A DNA stretch of 6,837 bases from Candidatus Aminicenantota bacterium (GCA_003154255.1 PMCY01000338.1:139-6975), one strand, 5' to 3'; numbered from the stretch's first letter, positions 1-6,081 are shown. Notes: generated from the letters alone by a model not told the origin. Made by a program: numbers and translations.

Positions 1-45
1 AAAAAGGTCGAAGCCTCTGGGACTATCGAAGCGCGGACAGCATGA
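1..45 (+). CDS. 3' end of an unidentified upstream gene (partial)
   Basis: Frame 1 is open from the window edge and reads KKVEASGTIEARTA before a TGA at 43-45. That stop overlaps the ATG of the next gene (42-44) as ATGA, the classical arrangement of translationally coupled genes in an operon. Only 14 residues are visible and nothing in them identifies a family. The other two forward frames are also open over this short stretch, so the overlap is the only evidence that this is the real reading frame. If correct, the two small cysteine-rich genes downstream belong to an operon that starts outside the window. Confidence 0.45.
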   Translation, partial: KKVEASGTIEARTA

Positions 46-380
46 AGGAAAAGGGCGCAAGGTCTCACAAATACGCGGCTGGACAGCTCGTCCGCATCAA
101 ATCAGGAGAGGAAATTTCAGCCGGACTGGATTCCGCTTTCGAGCGTGACGGGTGTGTTTTCATGGGACCGATGGGCCGTTGGACCGGCCAAATCCGGGCC
201 GTCAAGAAGCTGGTCTATTCCTGCTTCGACGAATTCAGCCAGCAAATGTTCCGGCCGCGGGCTCCGCTTTATATTCTCGAAGGCCTCATTTGCGAAGGAG
301 ACACCGGCGATTTTCAGCCCCGCTGCGACCGGAGCTGCCCGCTTTTATGGCACGAGGATTGGCTTGAACCGCCGGTTTGA
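42..380 (+). CDS. Small cysteine-rich protein with CDRxC/WHxDWL ending, copy 1
   Basis: A 112-residue protein with no signal peptide or membrane segment, probably cytoplasmic. Landmarks are GQLVRIKSGEEI near residues 14-25, GC-x-FM at 37-41, FDE at 62-64, Cys84 in LICEG, CDRSC at 95-99 and WHEDWL at 103-108. The next gene has the same landmarks in the same order, so the two are paralogues. Cys84, Cys95, Cys99 and His104 could form one metal site; this is inference. I recall similar short proteins of unknown function near specialised-metabolism genes in several phyla, but that memory is not proof. The ATG is chosen because it overlaps an upstream stop as ATGA; a clear Shine-Dalgarno is lacking, which suits coupled translation. 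The same frame is open to the window edge, so a longer N terminus cannot be excluded. Function unknown. Confidence 0.85.
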   Translation: MKEKGARSHKYAAGQLVRIKSGEEISAGLDSAFERDGCVFMGPMGRWTGQIRAVKKLVYSCFDEFSQQMFRPRAPLYILEGLICEGDTGDFQPRCDRSCPLLWHEDWLEPPV

Positions 381-392
381 AGGGGCTCGCGC

Positions 393-884
393 ATGTCCTG
401 CCAGCTTGAATCGCTCAATCACCTGAAAAGCCCGAACGCTGCGTTCGAGGGAACGGATGGTCCCGTCGAAAATGCAAAAATCAAAATCCGCGTTCGGTTT
501 TGGACGCTGGCCAGGCGGGTCGCCCGGACATTGGGGAGGCTCCCCAAGAAGAGACCGGTCTGTGGTCCGAGCCTTCCGATTTCTCCGGGAGACATCGTTC
601 TCGTACGCTCCGAAAAGGAGATTCGCGCCCTGCTAAGCAAGGAGGGAAGCTATAAAGGTTGTTATTTCATGGAAGAGATGTTCGCTTATTGCGGAAAAGA
701 ATTCGAGGTCATAAAAGAGATTGTCAACTTTTTCGACGAAGCCAAGCGGAAGATGGTCAGGACGCGCGATCTGGTCGTCCTCAAAGACGTCCAATGCGGC
801 GGCCGGCTCCAACCGCGACGGGAAAAGTGTGATCGCACTTGTTTCTTTTTCTGGCATAAAGACTGGCTGTGTAAAGCCGAATAA
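393..884 (+). CDS. Small cysteine-rich protein with CDRxC/WHxDWL ending, copy 2
   Basis: A 163-residue paralogue of the preceding protein, starting 12 bases after its stop and probably co-transcribed. Residues 1-60 are an extension missing from copy 1; residues 29-54 are rich in Lys and Arg and could be a basic helix that binds nucleic acid or membrane. The conserved core spans about 64-160: PGDIVLVRSEKEI, GC-x-FM at 89-93, FDE at 114-116, Cys135, CDRTC at 146-150 and WHKDWL at 154-159. The spacing C-x10-CDRxC-x3-WH is identical in both copies. Cys100, found in the YCGKEF segment, is Thr in copy 1, so the copies are not interchangeable at every cysteine. AGGGG at 381-385, seven bases before the ATG, is a usable ribosome binding site. 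Function unknown; a metal-binding accessory protein is the most that can be inferred. Confidence 0.87.
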   Translation: MSCQLESLNHLKSPNAAFEGTDGPVENAKIKIRVRFWTLARRVARTLGRLPKKRPVCGPSLPISPGDIVLVRSEKEIRALLSKEGSYKGCYFMEEMFAYCGKEFEVIKEIVNFFDEAKRKMVRTRDLVVLKDVQCGGRLQPRREKCDRTCFFFWHKDWLCKAE

Positions 885-929
885 ATGAACGCGTGTTAAA
901 GCGGCCAAAAACGGAAAATATCCGGCCGA

Positions 930-950
930 ACTCGGCAATTTGAGCCGAGT
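930..950 (+). other. Hairpin downstream of the small-gene pair
   Basis: A perfect 7-bp inverted repeat (ACTCGGC at 930-936, GCCGAGT at 944-950) with a 7-base loop lies 45 bases after the second small gene. There is no T-run after it, so it is not a convincing intrinsic terminator; it may stabilise the 3' end of the transcript or be a chance match in GC-rich DNA. Confidence 0.35.
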
Positions 951-962
951 GACGAGGGGAGG

Positions 963-1211
963 AGCAGCGGGTTCAAGTCCGCAAGTCCGGGATATCTAGC
1001 CCCTCATCCGCCCGGAGCCATCGGATTGATTGCCGGCGCGGCCCAGGCGGAAAATATCCCGGTCTCTGGACAAGCCGATGTCGTCATCATGGCCCGCGAA
1101 TTCCTGCGCGATCCCTATTTCCCGTTACACGCGGCAAAAATGCTCGGAGACGATCCGCCCTACCCGAACCAGTACTTGAGAGCAAACCCGCGTTTGCCGA
1201 AATTCTCCTGA
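963..1211 (+). pseudogene. Remnant of an Old Yellow Enzyme (NADH:flavin oxidoreductase), C-terminal part only
   Basis: One frame reads SSGFKSASPGYLAPHP, then GAIGLI, then GQADVVIMAREFLRDPYF, PLHAAKMLGDD and NQYLRA, to a TGA at 1209-1211. This is the end of the YqjM-type Old Yellow Enzyme barrel, where the family has SSG...PGYQV, a short helix, GAVGLI, then (G/A)RE-LLRDP-(F/Y) and QYER. These enzymes are FMN-dependent ene-reductases or dehydrogenases of about 340-370 residues. Only about 82 codons remain. The roughly 270 residues carrying most of the flavin site and the catalytic His/Tyr residues are gone. About 13 residues between the PGY segment and GAIGLI also appear deleted in frame. No start codon with a ribosome binding site precedes it; the TTG at 1026 has none. 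The C-terminal assignment is firm; the SSG segment is less certain. Confidence 0.8.
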
Positions 1212-1220
1212 CCCAGGCCG

Positions 1221-1249
1221 TTTACACGCCGTCCCCACTCCCGTAAACT
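1221..1249 (+). promoter_or_regulatory. Sigma-70-like promoter for the secreted protein gene
   Basis: TTTACA (1221-1226, five of six matches to TTGACA) and TAAACT (1244-1249, four of six to TATAAT) are separated by exactly 17 bases. Transcription would start near 1256, giving a leader of about 19 bases that just contains the Shine-Dalgarno site. It sits in the only gap between the enzyme remnant and the next gene. GTTTAC and GTAAAC at its two ends also form a 6-bp inverted repeat. Confidence 0.5.
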
Positions 1250-1274
1250 GAGACGTGGAAGAAGGAGGATCCTG

Positions 1275-1757
1275 ATGAAAAACACATTTCCGGCGATCGG
1301 TTCCTTCGTCATTGCGGCGCTGTTAGCGGCCGCTTCGGCAGGAGCGCAAGCGGAGCCCAAGCTTGTTCCCCTCGATCTCTCGAAAGCATCGGCTTCCTTT
1401 CCCGTGATCATGCAGGCTCCCGAGGGCGCGACCGCGGCCGACGATTTCGGCAACATCCTCGTCAAGAAAGGCGCCAATTTCCAGGTCGAGATCGGATCGA
1501 GCCCCAAGGACATGGAAAGTCTCAAGAAGGAAATCAAGGCTAACACCCTTAACAGGCTCAAGTCCTTCCTCGTGGAAACGCCCGCCGCTCTTCTCTACGA
1601 ATCGACGCTCATGGGCAAGTCCGAATTTCATTTCGCGGCCAATGTCAAAGCCGGCGGCACGACGTTCGGCGCCGAAGATACCAAGGGTCCCGTTTATGCC
1701 AGAGCGGACGCCGAATTGATGTTGAAGTGTTTCCAGACCCTGACCGCCAAGAAGTGA
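1275..1757 (+). CDS. Secreted protein of unknown function
   Basis: A 160-residue protein with a typical Sec signal peptide: Lys at position 2, a hydrophobic core over about 8-24, and an AQA cleavage site after residue 26. The mature part is about 134 residues. It begins with a segment on fatty-looking hydrophobic strands (FPVIMQAPEGA), followed by VKKGANFQVEI, a Lys-rich helix near 78-98, and then strands containing ALLYESTLMG and FHFAANVKAGG. It ends in a helix containing the single Cys152. The alternation suggests a compact alpha/beta periplasmic domain; I do not recognise a named family. AGGAGG at 1263-1268 with a six-base spacer fixes the ATG. The gene has its own promoter and no close downstream partner on this strand, so it is probably monocistronic. 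The single cysteine argues against an internal disulfide. Confidence 0.88.
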   Translation: MKNTFPAIGSFVIAALLAAASAGAQAEPKLVPLDLSKASASFPVIMQAPEGATAADDFGNILVKKGANFQVEIGSSPKDMESLKKEIKANTLNRLKSFLVETPAALLYESTLMGKSEFHFAANVKAGGTTFGAEDTKGPVYARADAELMLKCFQTLTAKK

Positions 1758-1761
1758 CCCC

Positions 1762-1992
1762 TCAGCCCCGGAAGGAAACGCGGACGAACTGATCGGTCGA
1801 AGGGGTCGAGCTCCGTTCCGCGCCATAACCCGGGGCGGGAACCGTCCAGGAGCCGGACTTCGCGAACCTCCGGGACCGCATCGGATACACGCCGCCGGCC
1901 GCGGAAAGCCCATATTTTTCGGGCGTCGGCCGGAAATCATAAAACTTGAGGATCGGATCCCCGGCCGCCTTGACCGGACTTTTTCCCTTGCC
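1762..1992 (-). pseudogene. Possible 3' remnant of an unidentified gene
   Basis: The gap between the two secreted-protein genes holds a minus-strand open frame of 76 codons ending in TGA at 1762-1764. It begins right after an in-frame stop (1993-1995) and has no ATG near its start or ribosome binding site. The translation looks protein-like: DPILKFYDFRPTPEKYGLSA, then GGVYPMRSRRF, SGSWTVPAPGYG and a C-terminal FVRVSFRG. Mixed aromatic and charged residues and the clean C terminus differ from the Arg/Pro/Gly-rich text of a shadow frame. The GSW...FVRVSFR pattern faintly recalls the end of formylglycine-generating-enzyme-like domains, but this is too weak for a name. It may instead be non-coding. 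Together with the enzyme remnant, it suggests gene decay in this interval. Confidence 0.35.
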
Positions 1993-2017
1993 TCATTGTA
2001 GCATGATCCTATATAAT
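1988..2017 (+). promoter_or_regulatory. AT-rich promoter for the DUF3558-like gene
   Basis: A perfect TATAAT (2012-2017) lies 18 bases after TTGCCT (1988-1993, four of six matches). It is embedded in a nearly pure A/T stretch, about 2009-2040, in otherwise GC-rich sequence. Transcription would start near 2024, leaving a leader of about 84 bases. That leader contains a small inverted repeat, CGATC (2070-2074) and GATCG (2080-2084), just before the Shine-Dalgarno site. Confidence 0.6.
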
Positions 2018-2107
2018 ATATATAAATTCTAAGTAATAATCGGGCTGACGGCGCTCTGTGCTTTCCGCTCGATCCGGTAGATCGGTCAACACAGGAGGAT
2101 GAATCCC

Positions 2108-2608
2108 ATGAACTCTCACACATCGAAGATTTTCCGCCTTCGCTCCCTGATTCTGGTGGCCTTGGCTCTGGCCGTCCTGATGGCCCGTCCCCAGCCGCTC
2201 CCGGCCCAAACGGACGCTTGCGCGCTCGTTAAGGCCGGAGACGTGGCTGCCCTGCTCGGCGGGACGCCGGTTTCCAAATCCACACCGCAAGGAGGAGCTT
2301 GTACCTGGACGGGGGCCGTCGCGGGACACAAGTTGCTCATCCTGACCTACAAGAAGACCGGAGTACCCAGCGAGGCCGCCTTTATGGGCGCCCAAAAGGG
2401 CATGCAGGCGGAGGAAAACGCCAAGATGATCGACGAAGCCGGCATCGGGGACAAGGCATTCTCGAGCACGACTTCCTTCGGGGCGGTTTTTGTGCTCCTC
2501 AAGCATGGTCGGCTTCTGCAAGTGCAGTACTGGACGGGGAGCCAGGGGACGAGTCAGGACGTGGACGCCTTGAGACCCGTAGTCCATAAGGCCGCCGCCG
2601 CCTTTTAA
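2108..2608 (+). CDS. Secreted DUF3558-like protein
   Basis: A 166-residue exported protein. Residues 1-34 form a signal peptide: Lys/Arg at 7-12, a hydrophobic core at about 13-25, and probable cleavage near LPAQ. The mature part opens with DACALVKAGDVAALLGG (36-52) and continues to Cys65 in GGACTW. A helix with an AEENAK segment leads to AGIGDKAF at 111-118 and a final strand segment VFVLLKHGRLLQVQY. This order (DACxLL...LGG, a second Cys, GxGDxAF, a late VxKG-type strand) is typical of DUF3558-like secreted proteins of unknown role; Cys38 and Cys65 probably form a disulfide. An earlier in-frame ATG at 2099 directly abuts AGGAGG (2093-2098) with no spacer, so the ATG at 2108, nine bases from it, is the better start. 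The gene is monocistronic and converges on the HD-GYP gene. Confidence 0.85.
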   Translation: MNSHTSKIFRLRSLILVALALAVLMARPQPLPAQTDACALVKAGDVAALLGGTPVSKSTPQGGACTWTGAVAGHKLLILTYKKTGVPSEAAFMGAQKGMQAEENAKMIDEAGIGDKAFSSTTSFGAVFVLLKHGRLLQVQYWTGSQGTSQDVDALRPVVHKAAAAF

Positions 2609-2624
2609 AGGTCGGCATTCAAGG

Positions 2625-2646
2625 CCGTTCGCCAAGCGGACGGTTT
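2625..2646 (+). terminator. Hairpin terminator candidate in the convergent gap
   Basis: CCGTTCGC (2625-2632) pairs with GCGGACGG (2636-2643) through eight pairs including one T-G wobble, with a CAA loop and then TTT. It lies 17 bases after the DUF3558-like gene. A second, weaker stem (CGCC 2648-2651 with GGCG 2659-2662) is followed by TTTT. The stem could serve both converging transcripts, although there is no T-run on the minus-strand side. Confidence 0.5.
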
Positions 2647-2664
2647 CCGCCACGGGACGGCGTT

Positions 2665-4134
2665 TTATTGGGCCTCGGCCAGGAAATAATCGGTGACCTC
2701 GATTCCATAAGTCGCTGGATCCAGGGTCTTTACGATCGTCCTGGGAAACGCGCCCGTCTGCGGATCGGCCTCGGCCAGGTCGACGATGTCCCCGTCGATA
2801 CGCTTTCCTTCGGCGTCCGTAATCAGCTTGACCTTGGGCCTCAGCAGGAACCGCGTCTCCGGATTGGCGTCGAAGACGATCCCCAGCTCGCCGGTGTCGA
2901 GGGCCACGAAGGTCCCGATGGGAAAGACGCCCATGAGATGGACGAACGACTTCAGGATCAGGGAATTAAATTCGGTGCCGCTGTTCTCCAGCATCAGGCT
3001 CAAGGCTTGGGCCCGGGAAAAGGCGTCGGCCCGGTACACGCGTTTCGAAGTGACGGCATCGAAGAAGTCCACGATCTTGACGATTTTGCTGAAGAAATTG
3101 ATGTCCCGCCGTTTGAAGTAGCGGGGATATCCGGACAGGTCTTCCTTGATGTGGTGTTCGAGGGCGACGTGGATGGCTCTCAAAGGAAGGCGGCTGAATT
3201 CCCTGAGATGAAGGAGCTTTTCGGCGCCCTGGTGGGGGTGGCGTTCGATGATCCCGCGTTCTTCGTCGTTGAGCGCGGCCGGCTTGTTGAGGATCTCGAT
3301 CGGAGTGTCGAGCTTCCCGAGGTCGTGGAAAAAAGCGGCCAGGCCAAGATCCACCAGCTCGCCATGACTCAGCCCCAACCGGCGTCCGAGGGCCAGGGCC
3401 AGCACGCAAACGTTGACGGAGTGGTTCAACGTATAATCGTCGAAGTTCTTCAGGTTCGTCAATCCGACCATGAACGATTCGTTGTCCACGAGATGATTGA
3501 AAATGGACTGCATGAGCCGCCGGGTGGTGTTGAGGGTGAGCTTCTCGTCCTTCTGGTCGCGCTCAAAGGCCTCCTTGAGGTGGACGATGCTCAGGAAAAA
3601 GATCCGGGCCGTGTCCCGATGCAGGCTGGAAAACGTTTCCGCATCCAGGACCTTCTGAAGGCGCACGTTTTCGACGCCGGCGGCATCGAGGTCGGCGGTC
3701 AGCCTATCGAACGGAAGCTCCGCCGATTTTCCCTTCTTGCCGAAAGCGGCGATGAAACGGCCGAGCTCCTCAGGCGTCAGTCCCGGTCGGAAGGACAGGG
3801 CCCCGATATCGCGGATCCTGAACTCCTCGAAGATGAACTTGAAGATGGGGTAGCTGGCCAGGCCGAACTTAAGCCGGACGCCGTTAAAAAAGAGGGAGCT
3901 GTGACGGACCTCGAACGAAGCCTCCTGCTGACCCTTGAAGAAAACATCGAGAAAATCGAAGAGGGCCCGGACCTGCTCCTGGAACAGGGTGTTATTGGTC
4001 TCGTAAAGGCGGGCGTTCTTGGCCACTATGTGAAAGTGGATGAGCAGTTCTACGCCGGCCTTTTGGCCGGTTTTACGCCGCTGGTCGGGCGGCTCCGCCG
4101 GCTTCTCCGGTGAAGGGACGGTCGTCTCGTTCAA
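2665..4134 (-). CDS. HD-GYP domain cyclic-di-GMP phosphodiesterase-type protein
   Basis: 489 residues, no membrane segment, so cytoplasmic. HD-GYP enzymes hydrolyse cyclic di-GMP to pGpG or GMP. Residues 28-131 form an N-terminal domain shared with the operon partner, and 165-230 are a helical linker. The HD-GYP domain covers about 232-400: NHSVN (His238), HDLGK (270-274), His299 in ERHP, then EHHIKEDLSGYP (326-337) and DFFDA (356-360). All usual binuclear metal ligands are there, as is GYP. The Glu four residues before the first His, present in trinuclear-iron members, is Tyr234, and the usual HHExxDG is HHIKEDL. The C-terminal 85 residues (FPIGTFVALDTGELGIV onward) form a small beta domain often seen after HD-GYP. 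TTG is the start: it overlaps the upstream stop as TTGA, with GGGGAG eight bases before. Activity is likely but not certain. Confidence 0.92.
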   Translation of the reverse strand: MNETTVPSPEKPAEPPDQRRKTGQKAGVELLIHFHIVAKNARLYETNNTLFQEQVRALFDFLDVFFKGQQEASFEVRHSSLFFNGVRLKFGLASYPIFKFIFEEFRIRDIGALSFRPGLTPEELGRFIAAFGKKGKSAELPFDRLTADLDAAGVENVRLQKVLDAETFSSLHRDTARIFFLSIVHLKEAFERDQKDEKLTLNTTRRLMQSIFNHLVDNESFMVGLTNLKNFDDYTLNHSVNVCVLALALGRRLGLSHGELVDLGLAAFFHDLGKLDTPIEILNKPAALNDEERGIIERHPHQGAEKLLHLREFSRLPLRAIHVALEHHIKEDLSGYPRYFKRRDINFFSKIVKIVDFFDAVTSKRVYRADAFSRAQALSLMLENSGTEFNSLILKSFVHLMGVFPIGTFVALDTGELGIVFDANPETRFLLRPKVKLITDAEGKRIDGDIVDLAEADPQTGAFPRTIVKTLDPATYGIEVTDYFLAEAQ

Positions 4135-6005
4135 GAAGCTTTCTCCCCCGGGATCCCGGTAGGCCCGGCGGCCAGTCGGGCCAGGGCCAGTGCACAGGCC
4201 TCCCGGACGGCCTTCTTTCCGGTCCGGGTCCCGGATTCCAGCGCTTTTTTGGCTTCTTCGGTCCCCAGGCTTTCCATTCCGGCGACGGAGCCGAGGCGCA
4301 TGGCCAGATTATGGGCCGACGGCAGGAAGGCTTTCTTCAGAAGCGTCTTCTTCAAGAAGGCCGTCGCTTCCGGGGTCTTCGTCCGTCCGAGGTAGTTCAG
4401 GATGACCGTGATCTCCCTGGCGCTCTTGCCGCGGAAGGCTTTGGAGCGGGTTTCCCGGATGAGCCGTCGGATGCGCGATTGCTCCTCGACCGGATTGAGC
4501 CTCAAGGCGGCCTGGATGCGGACATCCTCGTCGCCGTCTTCCAGGAATCCCATCAGGACGTGATTGGCGAGCTCGTCCGTGAAGTCGCCCAGGGCCTCGA
4601 CGGCCGCGAGTTTGATCTCTTTGTTCCGAAACCTCAAGAATTGAGTGAAGTGGGAAAGCGCCTTTTTCCCCTTCTCTTTTCTTAAAAGACCGATGATGTC
4701 CTTGGACAACAGGGGGCGCTCGTCCCCGGCCAGCCCGATCAGGAAACCGGAGTCCCCGGATGTTCCCGCGACGATCACATCCAGGATCTTTCGGCGGGCA
4801 TCCGGGTCGCTGACGGAATCGTAGAAGTCCGCGGCCAGAGGCAGGGCGGGGCCCCCAAGGAGGCGGAGGAGCCGTGTCAAGCCCTCCCAAGCCACCGGCT
4901 GCCCCGAGCCGACAAGCTGCCGGGCGGCATCCAGGGTCTTCGCTCCGGTCGTCTTTTTCAGAAAATCGTTGAGCCGGCCGGTCTTCTCCGGATTGGGAAG
5001 AGCGAAATGGTCCCGGATCTCCGTGATCTTCTCGATGAAGAGTATGGCCATGCCGAAACCCCCGTGCTGCACCTGGTCGAAATAATACTCAAGCAGGAGA
5101 TCGAGGGTCGTCGAGAAGTGCCCGATATCCTCCTCGAGAAAGAGGATTTCGACCATGAGATCCAGGAATTCCTCGTCGGGGACGATCGTTCGGTTGGTTC
5201 GGATGAGTTCCTCGAGCTCCCCGATCTCGGCGTCGTTCAGCATCGGATCCATCGATGCGGCGGGGCTGCGGCCCGATTCGGAGGATTCCTCGGCCCCCGT
5301 TCCTTCGGCGTAGGAGGGCAGCACATTGAGGATATTCGGCTCCGCGACGACATCGTGCTTCCGGATGGCCTCGCGGTCAGCTCCGATCAGTTCGATCTTT
5401 CCCGTCGTGAATTTGGACGTGTCGACCTTGATCTCGATGATTTCTTGTTCGAGCTCGGCGGGAAGCGACGTCCGGCCGAACGCAAACTCCCCTCCTCCCC
5501 GCTCGGCCGCGATGCGGTTCTCCAGATAATCATCGGGCGCGTAATATTGGATATTGGCGAAGTCCTCCTTCCACAAGGCCGTGACGATGTCGCTGTCCTC
5601 GGCCGGTTTCTGGGATTCCCTCCGGACGATATCCAGGAAATCGGCGATCTCGGTCCGGTCGAGGCCCTGATAGAAATAGAGGATCTGCAGCCCGTCCTTG
5701 AAGAAAAAGAGAGGCAGGCTCTTGATCATCGTTTCGTCCGTGTACAGAATGCGGCCGGCATACATGAATGAGAATTCGTTGATGCCGATTTCGAGCTTTC
5801 CGTATAGGTCCAAATAGCTCTTGAGCTTGTCGGCGAGGCCGTCTACGAATCTCCCGACCGTGGCATGATCCGCGGGAAACAGCTTCAGTGAAGAAACCGT
5901 GTTGGCCATATGACGAACGATATCGCCGGCTTTGTCGAAGGCCTTGGCGTCGATGATGCGGTTGTCCCCCGAGGAAAGCGAGCCCTGTCTTGTTTTCAGG
6001 TCCAT
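4131..6005 (-). CDS. HEAT-repeat protein with N-terminal domain shared with the HD-GYP partner
   Basis: 624 residues, no signal peptide or membrane segment. Residues about 30-128 form an alpha/beta domain (SSLKLFPADHATV, then FSFMYAGRIL, then LYFYQGLDRTEIADFLDIV) that aligns with residues 32-131 of the HD-GYP protein. An acidic, low-complexity linker follows (about 165-258). The C-terminal half is helical with HEAT-like repeats, clearest at 455-505 (NKEIKLAAVEALGDF and DEDVRIQAALRL) and again near 597-612 (KKAVREACALALARL). Such repeats usually form a protein-binding solenoid. No catalytic motif is visible. It is the first gene of the operon and its stop overlaps the HD-GYP start, so near-equal synthesis and a physical complex are plausible. 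The ATG at 6005 is the first in frame after a TAG at 6036-6038; it has no obvious Shine-Dalgarno, and a palindrome occupies the leader. Confidence 0.88.
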   Translation of the reverse strand: MDLKTRQGSLSSGDNRIIDAKAFDKAGDIVRHMANTVSSLKLFPADHATVGRFVDGLADKLKSYLDLYGKLEIGINEFSFMYAGRILYTDETMIKSLPLFFFKDGLQILYFYQGLDRTEIADFLDIVRRESQKPAEDSDIVTALWKEDFANIQYYAPDDYLENRIAAERGGGEFAFGRTSLPAELEQEIIEIKVDTSKFTTGKIELIGADREAIRKHDVVAEPNILNVLPSYAEGTGAEESSESGRSPAASMDPMLNDAEIGELEELIRTNRTIVPDEEFLDLMVEILFLEEDIGHFSTTLDLLLEYYFDQVQHGGFGMAILFIEKITEIRDHFALPNPEKTGRLNDFLKKTTGAKTLDAARQLVGSGQPVAWEGLTRLLRLLGGPALPLAADFYDSVSDPDARRKILDVIVAGTSGDSGFLIGLAGDERPLLSKDIIGLLRKEKGKKALSHFTQFLRFRNKEIKLAAVEALGDFTDELANHVLMGFLEDGDEDVRIQAALRLNPVEEQSRIRRLIRETRSKAFRGKSAREITVILNYLGRTKTPEATAFLKKTLLKKAFLPSAHNLAMRLGSVAGMESLGTEEAKKALESGTRTGKKAVREACALALARLAAGPTGIPGEKAS

Positions 6006-6013
6006 GGATGGTT

Positions 6014-6025
6014 CGCCGTACGGCG
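6014..6025. promoter_or_regulatory. 12-bp perfect palindrome in the operon leader
   Basis: CGCCGTACGGCG is perfectly self-complementary and lies between the predicted transcription start (near 6038) and the ATG at 6005, eight bases before that start. It could be a repressor operator. In RNA it could form a short hairpin (CGCC-GTAC-GGCG) where a ribosome binding site would be expected. No second copy was noticed in the window. Confidence 0.4.
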
Positions 6026-6044
6026 GTTCTATCCTCTATTCTTC

Positions 6045-6072
6045 AGTGTAGCCATTTTTCCATTTTCGTCAA
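6045..6072 (-). promoter_or_regulatory. Sigma-70-like promoter of the HEAT/HD-GYP operon
   Basis: Read on the minus strand, TTGACG (6067-6072, five of six matches to TTGACA) is followed after 16 bases by TACACT (6045-6050, four of six to TATAAT). The spacer is A-rich. Predicted start of transcription is near 6038, giving a leader of about 33 bases. It is the only convincing promoter in the divergent region of 176 bases. Confidence 0.55.
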
Positions 6073-6081
6073 CAGATTAAC

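Noticed and set aside
965..985. GGGTTCAAGTCC resembles a tRNA T-arm
   Set aside because: The arm does not pair fully, and no matching acceptor, D-arm or anticodon arm lies upstream. The bases are explained by the Old Yellow Enzyme remnant reading SSGFKSAS.
1026..1211. Short standalone gene starting at the TTG at 1026
   Set aside because: No ribosome binding site precedes it, and the reading is plainly the inside and end of a much larger enzyme that continues in frame before the TTG.
1323..2123. Minus-strand open frame of 266 codons across the secreted-protein gene and the AT island
   Set aside because: Its translation is rich in Arg, Gly, Ser and Pro with no recognisable domain, and it lies opposite a well-supported gene. 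The better minus-strand reading in the gap is in another frame.
2668..4113. Plus-strand open frame of 481 codons opposite the HD-GYP gene
   Set aside because: A mirror effect of codon bias in GC-rich DNA. The minus strand carries all HD-GYP motifs, while this translation shows no domain and no clear ribosome binding site.
5007..5771. Plus-strand open frame of 254 codons opposite the HEAT gene
   Set aside because: It is the complement of the well-supported HEAT-repeat gene, its acidic composition mirrors that gene's codons, and it has no independent support.
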